A stretch of 64,000 nucleotides of DNA from Betaproteobacteria bacterium (GTDB lineage Bacteria; Pseudomonadota; Gammaproteobacteria; Burkholderiales; Casimicrobiaceae). Position 1 is the stretch's first letter, and every line of letters starts with the position of its first letter. The translations under genes were made by a program, and so were the position numbers. Shown piece by piece: positions 8,501 through 15,817 of the stretch. The notes below the pieces were generated by a model, which did no database searches, had not been told where the DNA came from, and saw only the letters and a list, made by a program, of their open reading frames with translations. The stretch spans positions 248,001 through 312,000 of the forward strand of contig JADJWJ010000021.1 in NCBI GenBank assembly GCA_016716425.1, in the 5' to 3' direction.

Positions 8501-8984
8501 CGCGGAGGCCACGCTGCTGGCGCTCGCGGAGCGCATGCGCGGCGCGGTCGCGCACGACGCGGCGTTCGTCGGCATCTACTCGGGCGGCGCGTGGCTCGCC
8601 GAGCGGCTGCCCGCATTGGTGCCGGGCAACCACCCGGTCGGCTACATCGACGTCGCGTTCTACCGCGACGACTACGCGCGCACGGGGTTGAAACCGAACG
8701 CGAAACGGACGGAGCTGCCGTTCGACGTCGACGGCGCGACGATCGTGCTCGTCGACGACGTGCTCTTCACCGGCCGCAGCGTGCGGGCGGCGGTCAACGA
8801 GCTGTTCGACTTCGGCCGCCCCGCGCGCGTCGAGCTCGCGGTGCTGATCGACCGCGGCGGCCGCGAGCTGCCGATCGAACCGACCTACTGCGGCGCGCGG
8901 CTCGCGGTCGCGCGCGACCTGTCGATCGTGCTGTCGCGCGACGACGGCTGCCTGCGGCTCGCCGCGGAAAAGCAGGGGCGCTGA
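8475..8984 (+). CDS. pyrR: PyrR bifunctional regulator / uracil phosphoribosyltransferase
   Basis: A 169-aa type I phosphoribosyltransferase. The PRPP-binding loop is intact (IVLVDDVLFTGRSVRAA) and GIYSGGAWLAERL matches the PyrR N-terminal region. PyrR converts uracil and PRPP to UMP; in Gram-positive bacteria it also binds pyr mRNA. Whether it regulates RNA here is unknown, and no obvious PyrR-binding attenuator is seen upstream of pyrB, only six bases away. Placement between ruvX and pyrB is typical for betaproteobacteria. Confidence 0.93.
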   Translation: MSDATALPDAEATLLALAERMRGAVAHDAAFVGIYSGGAWLAERLPALVPGNHPVGYIDVAFYRDDYARTGLKPNAKRTELPFDVDGATIVLVDDVLFTGRSVRAAVNELFDFGRPARVELAVLIDRGGRELPIEPTYCGARLAVARDLSIVLSRDDGCLRLAAEKQGR

Positions 8985-8990
8985 CGGCCG

Positions 8991-9950
8991 ATGCGCAACC
9001 CGCAGCTCAACGCCAACGGCGAGCTCACGCACCTGCTGACGCTCGAGGGCCTGCCGCCGGACATCATCCGCGGCATCCTCGACACGGCCACGCCGTTCGT
9101 CTCGATCGGCGAGCGCGAGGTGAAAAAAGTGCCGCTGCTGCGCGGCAAGGCGGTGTTCAACCTCTTCTTCGAAAATTCGACGCGGACACGCACGACGTTC
9201 GAGATCGCCGCCAAGCGGCTGTCGGCCGACGTCATCAATCTCAACATCGGCGCCTCCTCGACGAGCAAGGGCGAGACGCTGCTCGACACCGTCGACAACC
9301 TGGTCGCGATGGACGCCGACATCTTCGTCGTGCGCCACTCGCAGTCGGGCGCGCCGCATCTCATCGCCGCGCACCTCAACGCCGCCGAGCGCCGGCACGT
9401 GCACGTCGTCAACGCCGGCGACGGCCGCCACGCGCACCCGACGCAGGGGCTGCTCGACCTGTACACGATCCGCCACTACAAGAAGGAGTTCCACAACCTC
9501 ACGGTGGCGATCGTCGGCGACGTGCTGCACTCGCGGGTCGCGCGCTCGCTGATCCACGGCCTGACCACGCTCGGCACGCCCGAGGTGCGCGTGATCGGGC
9601 CCAGGACGCTGATGCCGGCGCGGGTCGAGGCGATGGGCGTGCGTACGTTCAACGACATGCGCGCGGGGCTGGCCGGTGTCGACGTCGTCGTGATGCTGCG
9701 CCTGCAGAACGAGCGGATGAAGGGCGCGCTGCTGCCGTCGGCCGGCGAGTACTTCAAGCACTACGGCCTGACGCAGGAGAAGCTGGCACTCGCGAAGCCG
9801 GACGTGATCGTCATGCACCCGGGCCCGATGAACCGCGGCGTGGAGATCGACTCCGCGGTCGCCGACGGCGCGCGCTCGGTCATCCTGCCGCAGGTGACGT
9901 TCGGCATCGCCGTGCGGATGGCGGTCATGAGCATCATCGCGGGGAACTGA
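8991..9950 (+). CDS. pyrB: aspartate carbamoyltransferase catalytic chain
   Basis: A 319-aa enzyme that condenses carbamoyl phosphate with aspartate, the committed step of pyrimidine synthesis. The carbamoyl-phosphate loop FENSTRTRTTFE is intact, and HPTQGLLDLYTI and the MHPGPMNRGVEI stretch are present. No regulatory subunit (pyrI) follows. Instead an inactive dihydroorotase homologue lies downstream, matching the class A-type dodecamers in Pseudomonas and relatives where PyrB needs PyrC' for assembly. The spacing to pyrR is six bases. Confidence 0.96.
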   Translation: MRNPQLNANGELTHLLTLEGLPPDIIRGILDTATPFVSIGEREVKKVPLLRGKAVFNLFFENSTRTRTTFEIAAKRLSADVINLNIGASSTSKGETLLDTVDNLVAMDADIFVVRHSQSGAPHLIAAHLNAAERRHVHVVNAGDGRHAHPTQGLLDLYTIRHYKKEFHNLTVAIVGDVLHSRVARSLIHGLTTLGTPEVRVIGPRTLMPARVEAMGVRTFNDMRAGLAGVDVVVMLRLQNERMKGALLPSAGEYFKHYGLTQEKLALAKPDVIVMHPGPMNRGVEIDSAVADGARSVILPQVTFGIAVRMAVMSIIAGN

Positions 9951-9956
9951 AGTGCG

Positions 9957-10095
9957 GCCACAAAAAGACGCAGAGACGCAGAGGAACGACAACGGCGTCG
10001 GCGTGGAGCCCGTGCTCCAGGTCCGGTCGACGTTCGGCGTGACCGCGGCCTGCCAATCGCTCGGGACGGATTTCTCTGCGCCTCCTGTGAGAGTC
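9957..10095 (+). repeat. intra-operon inverted repeat, copy 1 (pyrB-pyrC')
   Basis: The 147-bp gap between pyrB and pyrC' carries CACAAAAAGACGCAGAGACG at its left end and TTTCTCTGCGCCTCCTGTG at its right end, complementary arms around a loop of about 80 nt. The right arm ends about 10 nt before the pyrC' GTG. Related copies lie at 49440-49525 and 54700-54780, again between co-directional genes. Confidence 0.65.
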
Positions 10096-10097
10096 CT

Positions 10098-11372
10098 GTG
10101 AAAATCGAGATCGCCCACGGCCGCATCGTCGACCCGCGCAACGGCGTCGACCGCGTCGCGTCGCTGTACGTCGCGGCGGGCCGGGTTGCCGCGATCGGCG
10201 CGGCGCCCGACGGCTGGCATCCGAACCGCGTCCTCGACGCACACGGGCTCGTCGTCGCGCCGGGCCTCGTCGACCTGTCGGCGCGGCTGCGCGAGCCGGG
10301 GCTCGAGTACCGGGCGACGCTCGAGTCCGAGATGGAGGCCGCCGTCGCCGGCGGCGTCACGCGGCTCGCGTGCCCGCCGGACACCGATCCGCCGCTCGAC
10401 GAGCCCGGGCTGGTCGCGATGCTGCGGCACCGCGCGCGCTCGCTCAACCGCGCGCACGTGCACCCGGTCGGCGCGCTGACCGTGCAGTTACAGGGCGTCG
10501 CGCTGACCGAGATGGGCGAGCTTGCCGAGGCCGGCTGCGTGGCGTTCTCGCACGCCGACGTGCCGCTCGCCGACACCGACCTCCTGCGGCGCGCGATGCA
10601 GTACGCGGCGACGTTCGGCCACGCGCTGTGGCTGCGCGCCGTCGATCCCTACCTTGGCCGCGCCGGGATCGCGCACGACGGCGAGGTGGCGACGCGGCTC
10701 GGACTCGCCGGCATCCCGGCCGCCGCGGAGACGATCGCGCTGGCCACGATCCTCGCGCTGGCGCGCGAGACCGGCGTACGGGTACACCTTACGCGACTCT
10801 CGTGCGCGGAGAGCATCGCGATGATTCGCGCCGCCAAGCGCGACGGCCTGCCGGTCACGGCCGACGTGGCCGCGCACCACCTGCACCTGTGCGACGTCGA
10901 CATCGGCTGGTTCGACGCGAATGCGAACCTCGTGCCGCCGCTGCGCACCACTCGCGACCGCGCGGCGCTGCGCGCGGGCCTGGCCGACGGCACGATCGAC
11001 GTCGTCTGCTCCGATCACGCGCCGGTCGACGACGACGCGAAGCAGGTTCCGTTCGGCGAGGCGGAGCCCGGTGCGACAGGTCTGGAACTCCTGCTGCCGT
11101 TGACGCTCAAATGGGCGGCTGACGATGGCGTGCCGCTGCCGGCCGCGCTCGCGAAGATCACTTGCGCGCCCGCGCGGCTCGTCGCCGCCGGTGCGGGCGA
11201 ACTCGGCGTCGGGCGAGCCGCCGACGTCTGCATCTTCGATCCGCTTGCGCACTGGAAGGTCGAGCGCGGCGCGCTCAAGAGCCAGGGGAAGAACACGCCG
11301 TTCCTCGGGCTCGAGGTGCCGGGCCGGGTGCGCTGGACGCTGATCGGCGGCCAGGTGGTGTACGAAAGTTGA
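10098..11372 (+). CDS. pyrC': dihydroorotase-like PyrC' (probably non-catalytic)
   Basis: A 424-aa amidohydrolase-fold protein of the class I dihydroorotase group. Active enzymes carry an HxH zinc motif after PGxVD; here the stretch reads PGLVDLSARLREPG, so both histidines are replaced (Ser61 and Arg63). The Lys that is normally carboxylated in the GAITKG-type motif is also missing (GALTVQLQG). The later CSDHAP motif is kept. This pattern is that of pseudo-dihydroorotases (PyrC'/PyrX) that act as scaffolds for aspartate carbamoyltransferase. The real dihydroorotase must be elsewhere in the genome. The start is a GTG at 10098, directly after an intra-operon repeat; the Shine-Dalgarno is weak. 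Confidence 0.88.
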   Translation: MKIEIAHGRIVDPRNGVDRVASLYVAAGRVAAIGAAPDGWHPNRVLDAHGLVVAPGLVDLSARLREPGLEYRATLESEMEAAVAGGVTRLACPPDTDPPLDEPGLVAMLRHRARSLNRAHVHPVGALTVQLQGVALTEMGELAEAGCVAFSHADVPLADTDLLRRAMQYAATFGHALWLRAVDPYLGRAGIAHDGEVATRLGLAGIPAAAETIALATILALARETGVRVHLTRLSCAESIAMIRAAKRDGLPVTADVAAHHLHLCDVDIGWFDANANLVPPLRTTRDRAALRAGLADGTIDVVCSDHAPVDDDAKQVPFGEAEPGATGLELLLPLTLKWAADDGVPLPAALAKITCAPARLVAAGAGELGVGRAADVCIFDPLAHWKVERGALKSQGKNTPFLGLEVPGRVRWTLIGGQVVYES

Positions 11373-11417
11373 GGGCGCGGCGCGCCGCCACCGTGGTGGC
11401 GTTGCTTGCGGGTATGC

Positions 11418-11439
11418 CGCCCCCATCCGGGGGCGTTTT
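11418..11439 (+). terminator. intrinsic terminator of the pyr cluster
   Basis: CGCCCCC-ATCC-GGGGGCG forms a 7-bp GC stem with a 4-nt loop and is followed by TTTT. It lies 46 bases after the pyrC' stop and just before the Shine-Dalgarno of the next gene. Confidence 0.75.
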
Positions 11440-11456
11440 CTTGTCGGGAGGAAGTC

Positions 11457-12326
11457 TTGAGCAACGTAATCGAATCCGAACTGAAGAGCCTCGTCGGGGA
11501 CCGCGCGGTCGACCGGCGCACGTTCGTCGTGTCGTCGCTGTCCGCGGGTTTTGCGCTGGCGGTGCTGCCCGTGTCCGCGCAGACGATCACGACGTCGGCC
11601 GAGGGCCTCGTCGCCGGCGAGGTCAAGGTGCCGGTGCCGGGCGGCGAGATGCCGGCGTACCGCGCGATGCCGGCCACCGGCACCAACTTTCCGGTCGTGC
11701 TCGTCGTGCAGGAGATCTTCGGCGTGCACGAGCACATCAAGGACGTCTGCCGGCGGATCGCGAAGGCCGGCTTCTTCGCGATCGCGCCGGAGCTCTACGC
11801 GCGGCAGGGCGACCCCGCGAAGTACACGGACATCCCCAAGCTCGTGTCGGAGATCGTGACGAAGGTGCCCGACGCGCAGGTGATGCGCGACCTCGATGCG
11901 TGCGTCGCCTTTGCGAAGGCGTCCGGCAAGGCCGATACGGCGCGGCTCGGCATCACGGGGTTCTGCTGGGGCGGGCGCATCGTCCAGATGTACGCCGCGC
12001 ACAACCCGAACGTCCGCGCCGCGGTCGCCTGGTACGGGCCGACCGCGCGCGCGTACCACGCCGGCGACAAGACGCCGCTGGACGTCGCGCCGCAGATCAA
12101 GGCCGCGGTGCTCGGACTCTACGGCGGCGCCGACGGCGGCATCCCGAACGACACGGTGGAGAAGATGTTCGCGGCGCTGAAGGCGGCCGGGAACACGAAG
12201 TCGGAGTACACGATCTACCCGGACACGCCGCACGCGTTCAACGCCGACTACCGGCCGAGCTACCGCAAGGCGCAGGCCGAGGACGCGTGGAACAAGATGA
12301 TCGCGTGGTTCAAGCTCCATCTCTGA
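11457..12326 (+). CDS. exported dienelactone hydrolase family protein
   Basis: A 289-aa alpha/beta hydrolase. The nucleophile elbow GFCWGG has the Cys typical of dienelactone hydrolases, with the acid residue in GGADGGIP and the His in DTPHAFN. Unlike cytoplasmic ClcD/TcbE it has an N-terminal extension with DRRTFVVSS followed by a hydrophobic stretch and a VSAQ cleavage-like site, so it is probably exported by the Tat or Sec route. I chose the TTG start at 11457 because GGGAGGAAG lies at the right distance; a longer frame from 11406 would read through the terminator. The natural substrate cannot be told from sequence. The gene ends before a 12-bp bidirectional hairpin shared with marR. Confidence 0.82.
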   Translation: MSNVIESELKSLVGDRAVDRRTFVVSSLSAGFALAVLPVSAQTITTSAEGLVAGEVKVPVPGGEMPAYRAMPATGTNFPVVLVVQEIFGVHEHIKDVCRRIAKAGFFAIAPELYARQGDPAKYTDIPKLVSEIVTKVPDAQVMRDLDACVAFAKASGKADTARLGITGFCWGGRIVQMYAAHNPNVRAAVAWYGPTARAYHAGDKTPLDVAPQIKAAVLGLYGGADGGIPNDTVEKMFAALKAAGNTKSEYTIYPDTPHAFNADYRPSYRKAQAEDAWNKMIAWFKLHL

Positions 12327-12355
12327 CCCCGCGCGGCGTCGGGCAACGTGAAGTG

Positions 12356-12383
12356 CGAACGGGCGGCTGCGGCCGCCCGTTCG
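12356..12383. terminator. bidirectional terminator between hydrolase and marR
   Basis: CGAACGGGCGGC and GCCGCCCGTTCG form a perfect 12-bp stem around a TGCG loop, followed on the plus strand by a short TGTTTC. It lies between two convergent genes and can serve both. Confidence 0.75.
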
Positions 12384-12396
12384 TGTTTCGGGCCGC

Positions 12397-12813
12397 TCAT
12401 GCCCGCGGCGCGAACTCGCCGAGAAGGCGCGCCAGCTCGTTCTGATGCAGCCCGGCCAGCCGGGCGAGCAGGCGCCCGCCCTTCGGCCGCAGATGGATCT
12501 CGACGACCCGCTGATCGTCGCGACCTGGCCGGCGCTCCAGCAGCCCGAGCGCCTCGCAGCGGTCGACGAGCGCGACGACCCCGTGGTGGTGCGCCTGCAG
12601 GCGCTCCGCGAGCTCGCCGACCGTCGCCCAGGTCCGGCCGGGGAAGCCCATCACGTGGAGCAGCAACTGGTACTGCAGCGGCGTGAGGCCGTGCTGTTTG
12701 CACAGCAGCTCGCTCGCCCGCAGGAAGCGGCGCAGCCGGTGGCGGAAATGCGACAGCCGCTCGTAGTCGTCCTTGCGGAGCACGGCGGCCACGGGCGTGG
12801 GGGGGGTGGACAT
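12397..12813 (-). CDS. MarR family transcriptional regulator
   Basis: A 138-aa winged-helix regulator. The helix-turn-helix region is around residues 50-75 (TPLQYQLLLHVM and TVGELAERLQ), followed by the wing with the family signature GLLERRPGRDDQRVVEIHL. MarR proteins bind DNA as dimers and usually respond to phenolic or oxidant ligands. The palindrome at 12838-12854, 25 bp upstream of the start, is the obvious operator and also lies ahead of the divergent Yip1-like gene. The target genes are therefore marR itself and the divergent gene. Confidence 0.9.
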   Translation of the reverse strand: MSTPPTPVAAVLRKDDYERLSHFRHRLRRFLRASELLCKQHGLTPLQYQLLLHVMGFPGRTWATVGELAERLQAHHHGVVALVDRCEALGLLERRPGRDDQRVVEIHLRPKGGRLLARLAGLHQNELARLLGEFAPRA

Positions 12814-12837
12814 CGGCGGAGAGCGGGTCCCGCGTTT

Positions 12838-12854
12838 ATATCACGGCGTGATAT
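12838..12854. promoter_or_regulatory. palindromic operator, probably for MarR
   Basis: ATATCACG-G-CGTGATAT is a perfect 17-bp palindrome, AT-rich in an otherwise GC-rich region. It lies in the divergent gap between marR (start 12813) and the gene starting at 12896. Size and position are typical of MarR dimer sites. Confidence 0.7.
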
Positions 12855-12895
12855 TATGGCCGGACCCTGGCTCGGGGGAGCGAAGGAGGGCCGCA

Positions 12896-13453
12896 GTGAA
12901 TCTGGTCACGTTGGTGCGCCTGCCGCTGTCGGCGCAGGAAGGCTGGCCGGAACTCGCCTGCGCGCGCTTTCGCCTGCTGCGGCTGTTCCTGGCGGTGGTC
13001 CTGCCGCTGTCGCTGGTGCCGCCGGTCGTTCTGTACGTCGCCGGCACCCACGACCCGGGCCTGTTCGGCGACCGGCTTGCCGAGCGGGCGTGGGGCGGCT
13101 TCGCCGTCGTCTTTTTCGCGGCGGAGATGGCCACGCTGCTCGGCATGAGCTGGCTCCTCCGGCAGGTCGCGCTGACGCGCCGCCTCTCGCTCGGATGCCG
13201 CGACGCGTTCCTGCTCGCTGCCGTCGCGCCGATCCCGATGTGGCTGTCGGCGCTCGGCCTGCTCGCGCCGAGCCTCGCGGTGGCGGCGCTGGTCGCGGCC
13301 GTCGGCCTGGCCCTCACGTGCGCGATCGTCCACAACGGCCTGCTCGCGCTCGGACGGGCGCGCGACCCCGTGGAGGCGGCCGGCGCGGCGCACGTCGTGA
13401 TCGGCGCGGCGCTCGGCGGGTGGGCGTGCCTGCTCGCCTTCGCGCTGGTGTAG
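12896..13453 (+). CDS. Yip1-like membrane protein
   Basis: A 185-aa protein with about five hydrophobic segments. The start NLVTLVRLPLSAQEGWPEL resembles the N-terminus of bacterial Yip1/DUF1282 proteins, which begin with a short amphipathic stretch before the membrane domain. Function is unknown. The GTG start at 12896 is supported by GGAGGG seven bases upstream. It is transcribed away from marR, with the MarR-type palindrome between them, so it may be its target. Confidence 0.65.
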   Translation: MNLVTLVRLPLSAQEGWPELACARFRLLRLFLAVVLPLSLVPPVVLYVAGTHDPGLFGDRLAERAWGGFAVVFFAAEMATLLGMSWLLRQVALTRRLSLGCRDAFLLAAVAPIPMWLSALGLLAPSLAVAALVAAVGLALTCAIVHNGLLALGRARDPVEAAGAAHVVIGAALGGWACLLAFALV

Positions 13454-13512
13454 GGCCGCACGCGACGGGGACGGCCACCGCGGGCGCGCCGGCGCGCGCG
13501 TGGTCGCGTCCG

Positions 13513-14097
13513 TCACTTCGCGCGCGGCACGCGCCCCAGCAGGTAGAACTCGTCGTTCGGCCGCATGGCGATCAGGTTGGCCATCCGGTTCGACAGCGCG
13601 AAGAACGCGGCGATCGCGCCGATGTCCCACGCGTCCTCGTCCGAGAAGCCGTGCTCCTTCAGCGCGGCGAAGTCGTCGTCGCCGATCGCGCTGCTCTCGA
13701 GCGCCACCTTCAGCGCGAACGCGAGCATCGCGCGCTGCCGCGGCGTGACGTCGGCCTTCCGGTAGTTCGTGGCGACCTGGTCGGCGACCAGCGGGTTCTT
13801 CGCGTAGATGCGCAGGATCGCGCCGTGCGCGACGATGCAGTACAGGCAGTCGTTCGCGCCCGACGTGGCGACGACGATCATCTCGCGCTCGGCCTTGGTG
13901 AGCCCGCCTTCCTTCTCCATCAGCGCGTCGTGGTATGCGAAGAACGCGCGGAACTCGGCGGGTCGGTGCGCGAGCGTGACGAACACGTTGGGCACGAATC
14001 CCGCCTTCTCCTGCACGGCGAGGATGCGCGCGCGGATGTCCTCCGGCAGGTCGGCGAGCGCCGGGACCGGGAAACGGGATACGGGCGGCGCACTCAC
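13513..14097 (-). CDS. peroxidase-related / carboxymuconolactone decarboxylase-family protein
   Basis: A 194-aa AhpD-like protein. The signature CLYCIVAHG has the CxxC pair and downstream His of the carboxymuconolactone decarboxylase/AhpD fold, and the end DEFYLLGRVPR is typical of the uncharacterised peroxidase-related subfamily. It is likely a thiol-dependent antioxidant enzyme. The GTG start at 14097 overlaps the yggX stop (GTGA), so it is translationally coupled to yggX. The pairing with an iron/oxidative-damage protein fits a redox-stress role. Confidence 0.82.
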   Translation of the reverse strand: MSAPPVSRFPVPALADLPEDIRARILAVQEKAGFVPNVFVTLAHRPAEFRAFFAYHDALMEKEGGLTKAEREMIVVATSGANDCLYCIVAHGAILRIYAKNPLVADQVATNYRKADVTPRQRAMLAFALKVALESSAIGDDDFAALKEHGFSDEDAWDIGAIAAFFALSNRMANLIAMRPNDEFYLLGRVPRAK

Positions 14098-14366
14098 TGC
14101 GAAGGGGGCACGAAGCCGGATGGCATCTCGGCGCCGCCGCCGAAGAAGTGCTTCTCCATCTGCTCGGCGAGCCACTTGCGCGCGCGCGCGTCGGCGAGCG
14201 ACAGCCGGTTCTCGTTCACGAGCATCGTCTGGTGGCGGATCCAGGCCTGCCACGCCTCCTTCGAGACGCTCTCGTAGATGCGCTTGCCGAGCTCGCCCGG
14301 GTAGGGCGGGAAGTCGAGCCCCTCGGCCTCGCGGCCGAGCTTGACGCAGTGGACCATGCGGGCCAT
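14094..14366 (-). CDS. yggX: YggX oxidative damage protection / Fe(2+)-trafficking protein
   Basis: A 90-aa protein whose whole length matches the YggX family: MVHCVKLGREAEGLDFPPYP with the conserved N-terminal Cys, GKRIYESVSKEAWQ, and WLAEQMEKHFFGG. YggX protects Fe-S proteins and DNA from oxidative damage and is proposed to handle ferrous iron. It lies 11 bp after argA, as in many betaproteobacteria, and overlaps the next gene. Confidence 0.95.
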   Translation of the reverse strand: MARMVHCVKLGREAEGLDFPPYPGELGKRIYESVSKEAWQAWIRHQTMLVNENRLSLADARARKWLAEQMEKHFFGGGAEMPSGFVPPSQ

Positions 14367-14377
14367 CGGAGGTGTCC

Positions 14378-15727
14378 TTACAGCGGTTTGCGGTAGACGA
14401 GCGACTTGCGCTGGAAATTGTAGAGCGCCTGCTTGTGCTGCGGCAGGTCCGCAATTGTAGCGCTGCGGAAGCCGCGCTCGAGGAACCAGTGCGCGGTGCG
14501 GGTCGTGAGCACGAAGAGCTCGGAGAGCTTCAGCTTCTTCGCGCGCGCCTCGATCTCGCGCATCAGCGCCTCGCCGTAGCCCTCGCGGCGGAAGTCCGGC
14601 TGCACGGCGAGCGCGGCCAGCTCGCCGACCCGCTCGTCGGGGAACGCGTACAGCGCCGCGCAGCCGACGATGTGGCCGTCGTACTCGGCGACGACGAAGC
14701 GCTCGATCTCGCTCTCGAGGCGCTCGCGCGACCGCCGCACGAGCACGCCCTGCTCCTCGAGCGGCTCGATGATCGCAAGGATCCCGCCGACGTCGTCGAT
14801 CGTCGCGTTGCGGATGTGCGCGAGCGCGGTGGAGGCAACCATCGTGCCCACGCCGTCGCGCGTGAAGAGTTCGAGCAGCAGCGCGCCGTCGAGCCGCCGG
14901 CTGATGAGGTGCGCGCGCTTGACGCCGTTGTTGCACGCGCGGATCGCGGCGGGCAGGTAGAGGCGCACGTCCGGCGCGAGCTTGCCGCCCCTGGCGAGCA
15001 GCGCCTCGGCGTCCGTCGTCGACAGGTCGGTGACGAGCTGGCGGCGGCCGTTGCGCACGCCGTCGGTGTCCATCAGGAAGATCAGCTTGGCGGCCTCGAG
15101 GCGCACGGCGACCTGGGTCGCGACCTCCTCCACCGTCAGGTTGAAGATCTCGCCGGTCGGCGAGTAGCCGATCGGCGAGATCAGCACGATGTCGCCGTCG
15201 TCGAGCCGCTGGGCGATCGCCTCGCTGTCGATCCGGCGCACCTCGCCGGTCAGCTCCATGTCGACGCCGCCGACCACGCCCATCGGCTTCGCGGTCAGAT
15301 AGTTGCCGCTGGACACGCGGTTGCGCGCGCCGGCCATCGGCGAGTTGGCGAGGCCGAGCGACAGCAGCGCCTCGATGCGCGCGCGCGCCTGCCCCGCCGC
15401 CTCCAGCACGCAGTCCATCGCGTCGGCGTCGGTGACGCGCACGCCGTGCGCGTAGCGGCTCGGGATGCCCTGCGCCGCGAGGATCGCCTCGACCTGCGGG
15501 CGGCAGCCGTGCACGACGACGAGCCGGATGCCGAGGCTGTGGAGCAGGTTCAGGTCGTGCACGACACCCAGGAATTCCTCGTCCGCGACGACCTCGCCGC
15601 CGAATGCGATGACGAACGTCCGGCCGCGGAACGCGTGCACGTACGGCGCCGCCGAGCGGATCAGGTGGACGAACGCGCGCATCGTCGCCGAGTTGGCGGC
15701 GGGTGGGCCGGCGGGGGGGCGGGGCAT
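14378..15727 (-). CDS. argA: amino-acid N-acetyltransferase (N-acetylglutamate synthase)
   Basis: A 449-aa classical ArgA: an N-terminal amino-acid-kinase-like domain (GRTFVIAFGGEVV, LVVVHGCRPQ, GRLEAAKLIFL-type region) that senses arginine, joined to a C-terminal GNAT domain (ALAVQPDFRREGYGEALM is the acetyl-CoA-binding motif). It makes N-acetylglutamate from glutamate and acetyl-CoA, the first step of arginine synthesis. A TATAAT on the minus strand at 15761-15756 is a good -10 box about 30 bp upstream. The gene leads the argA-yggX-AhpD-like run. Confidence 0.95.
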   Translation of the reverse strand: MPRPPAGPPAANSATMRAFVHLIRSAAPYVHAFRGRTFVIAFGGEVVADEEFLGVVHDLNLLHSLGIRLVVVHGCRPQVEAILAAQGIPSRYAHGVRVTDADAMDCVLEAAGQARARIEALLSLGLANSPMAGARNRVSSGNYLTAKPMGVVGGVDMELTGEVRRIDSEAIAQRLDDGDIVLISPIGYSPTGEIFNLTVEEVATQVAVRLEAAKLIFLMDTDGVRNGRRQLVTDLSTTDAEALLARGGKLAPDVRLYLPAAIRACNNGVKRAHLISRRLDGALLLELFTRDGVGTMVASTALAHIRNATIDDVGGILAIIEPLEEQGVLVRRSRERLESEIERFVVAEYDGHIVGCAALYAFPDERVGELAALAVQPDFRREGYGEALMREIEARAKKLKLSELFVLTTRTAHWFLERGFRSATIADLPQHKQALYNFQRKSLVYRKPL

Positions 15728-15817
15728 GGGCGCGGGGCGGGGCGGCGTGCGCGCGATTATAGAGCCTCGGGCGCGGCGGCGCGTCGGCTATCATTCGAAT
15801 TTCGCCGTCCGCCGCGC

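Noticed and set aside
10098..11372. Calling the gene an active dihydroorotase
   Set aside because: The HxH motif and the carboxylated Lys are missing; a structural role fits better.
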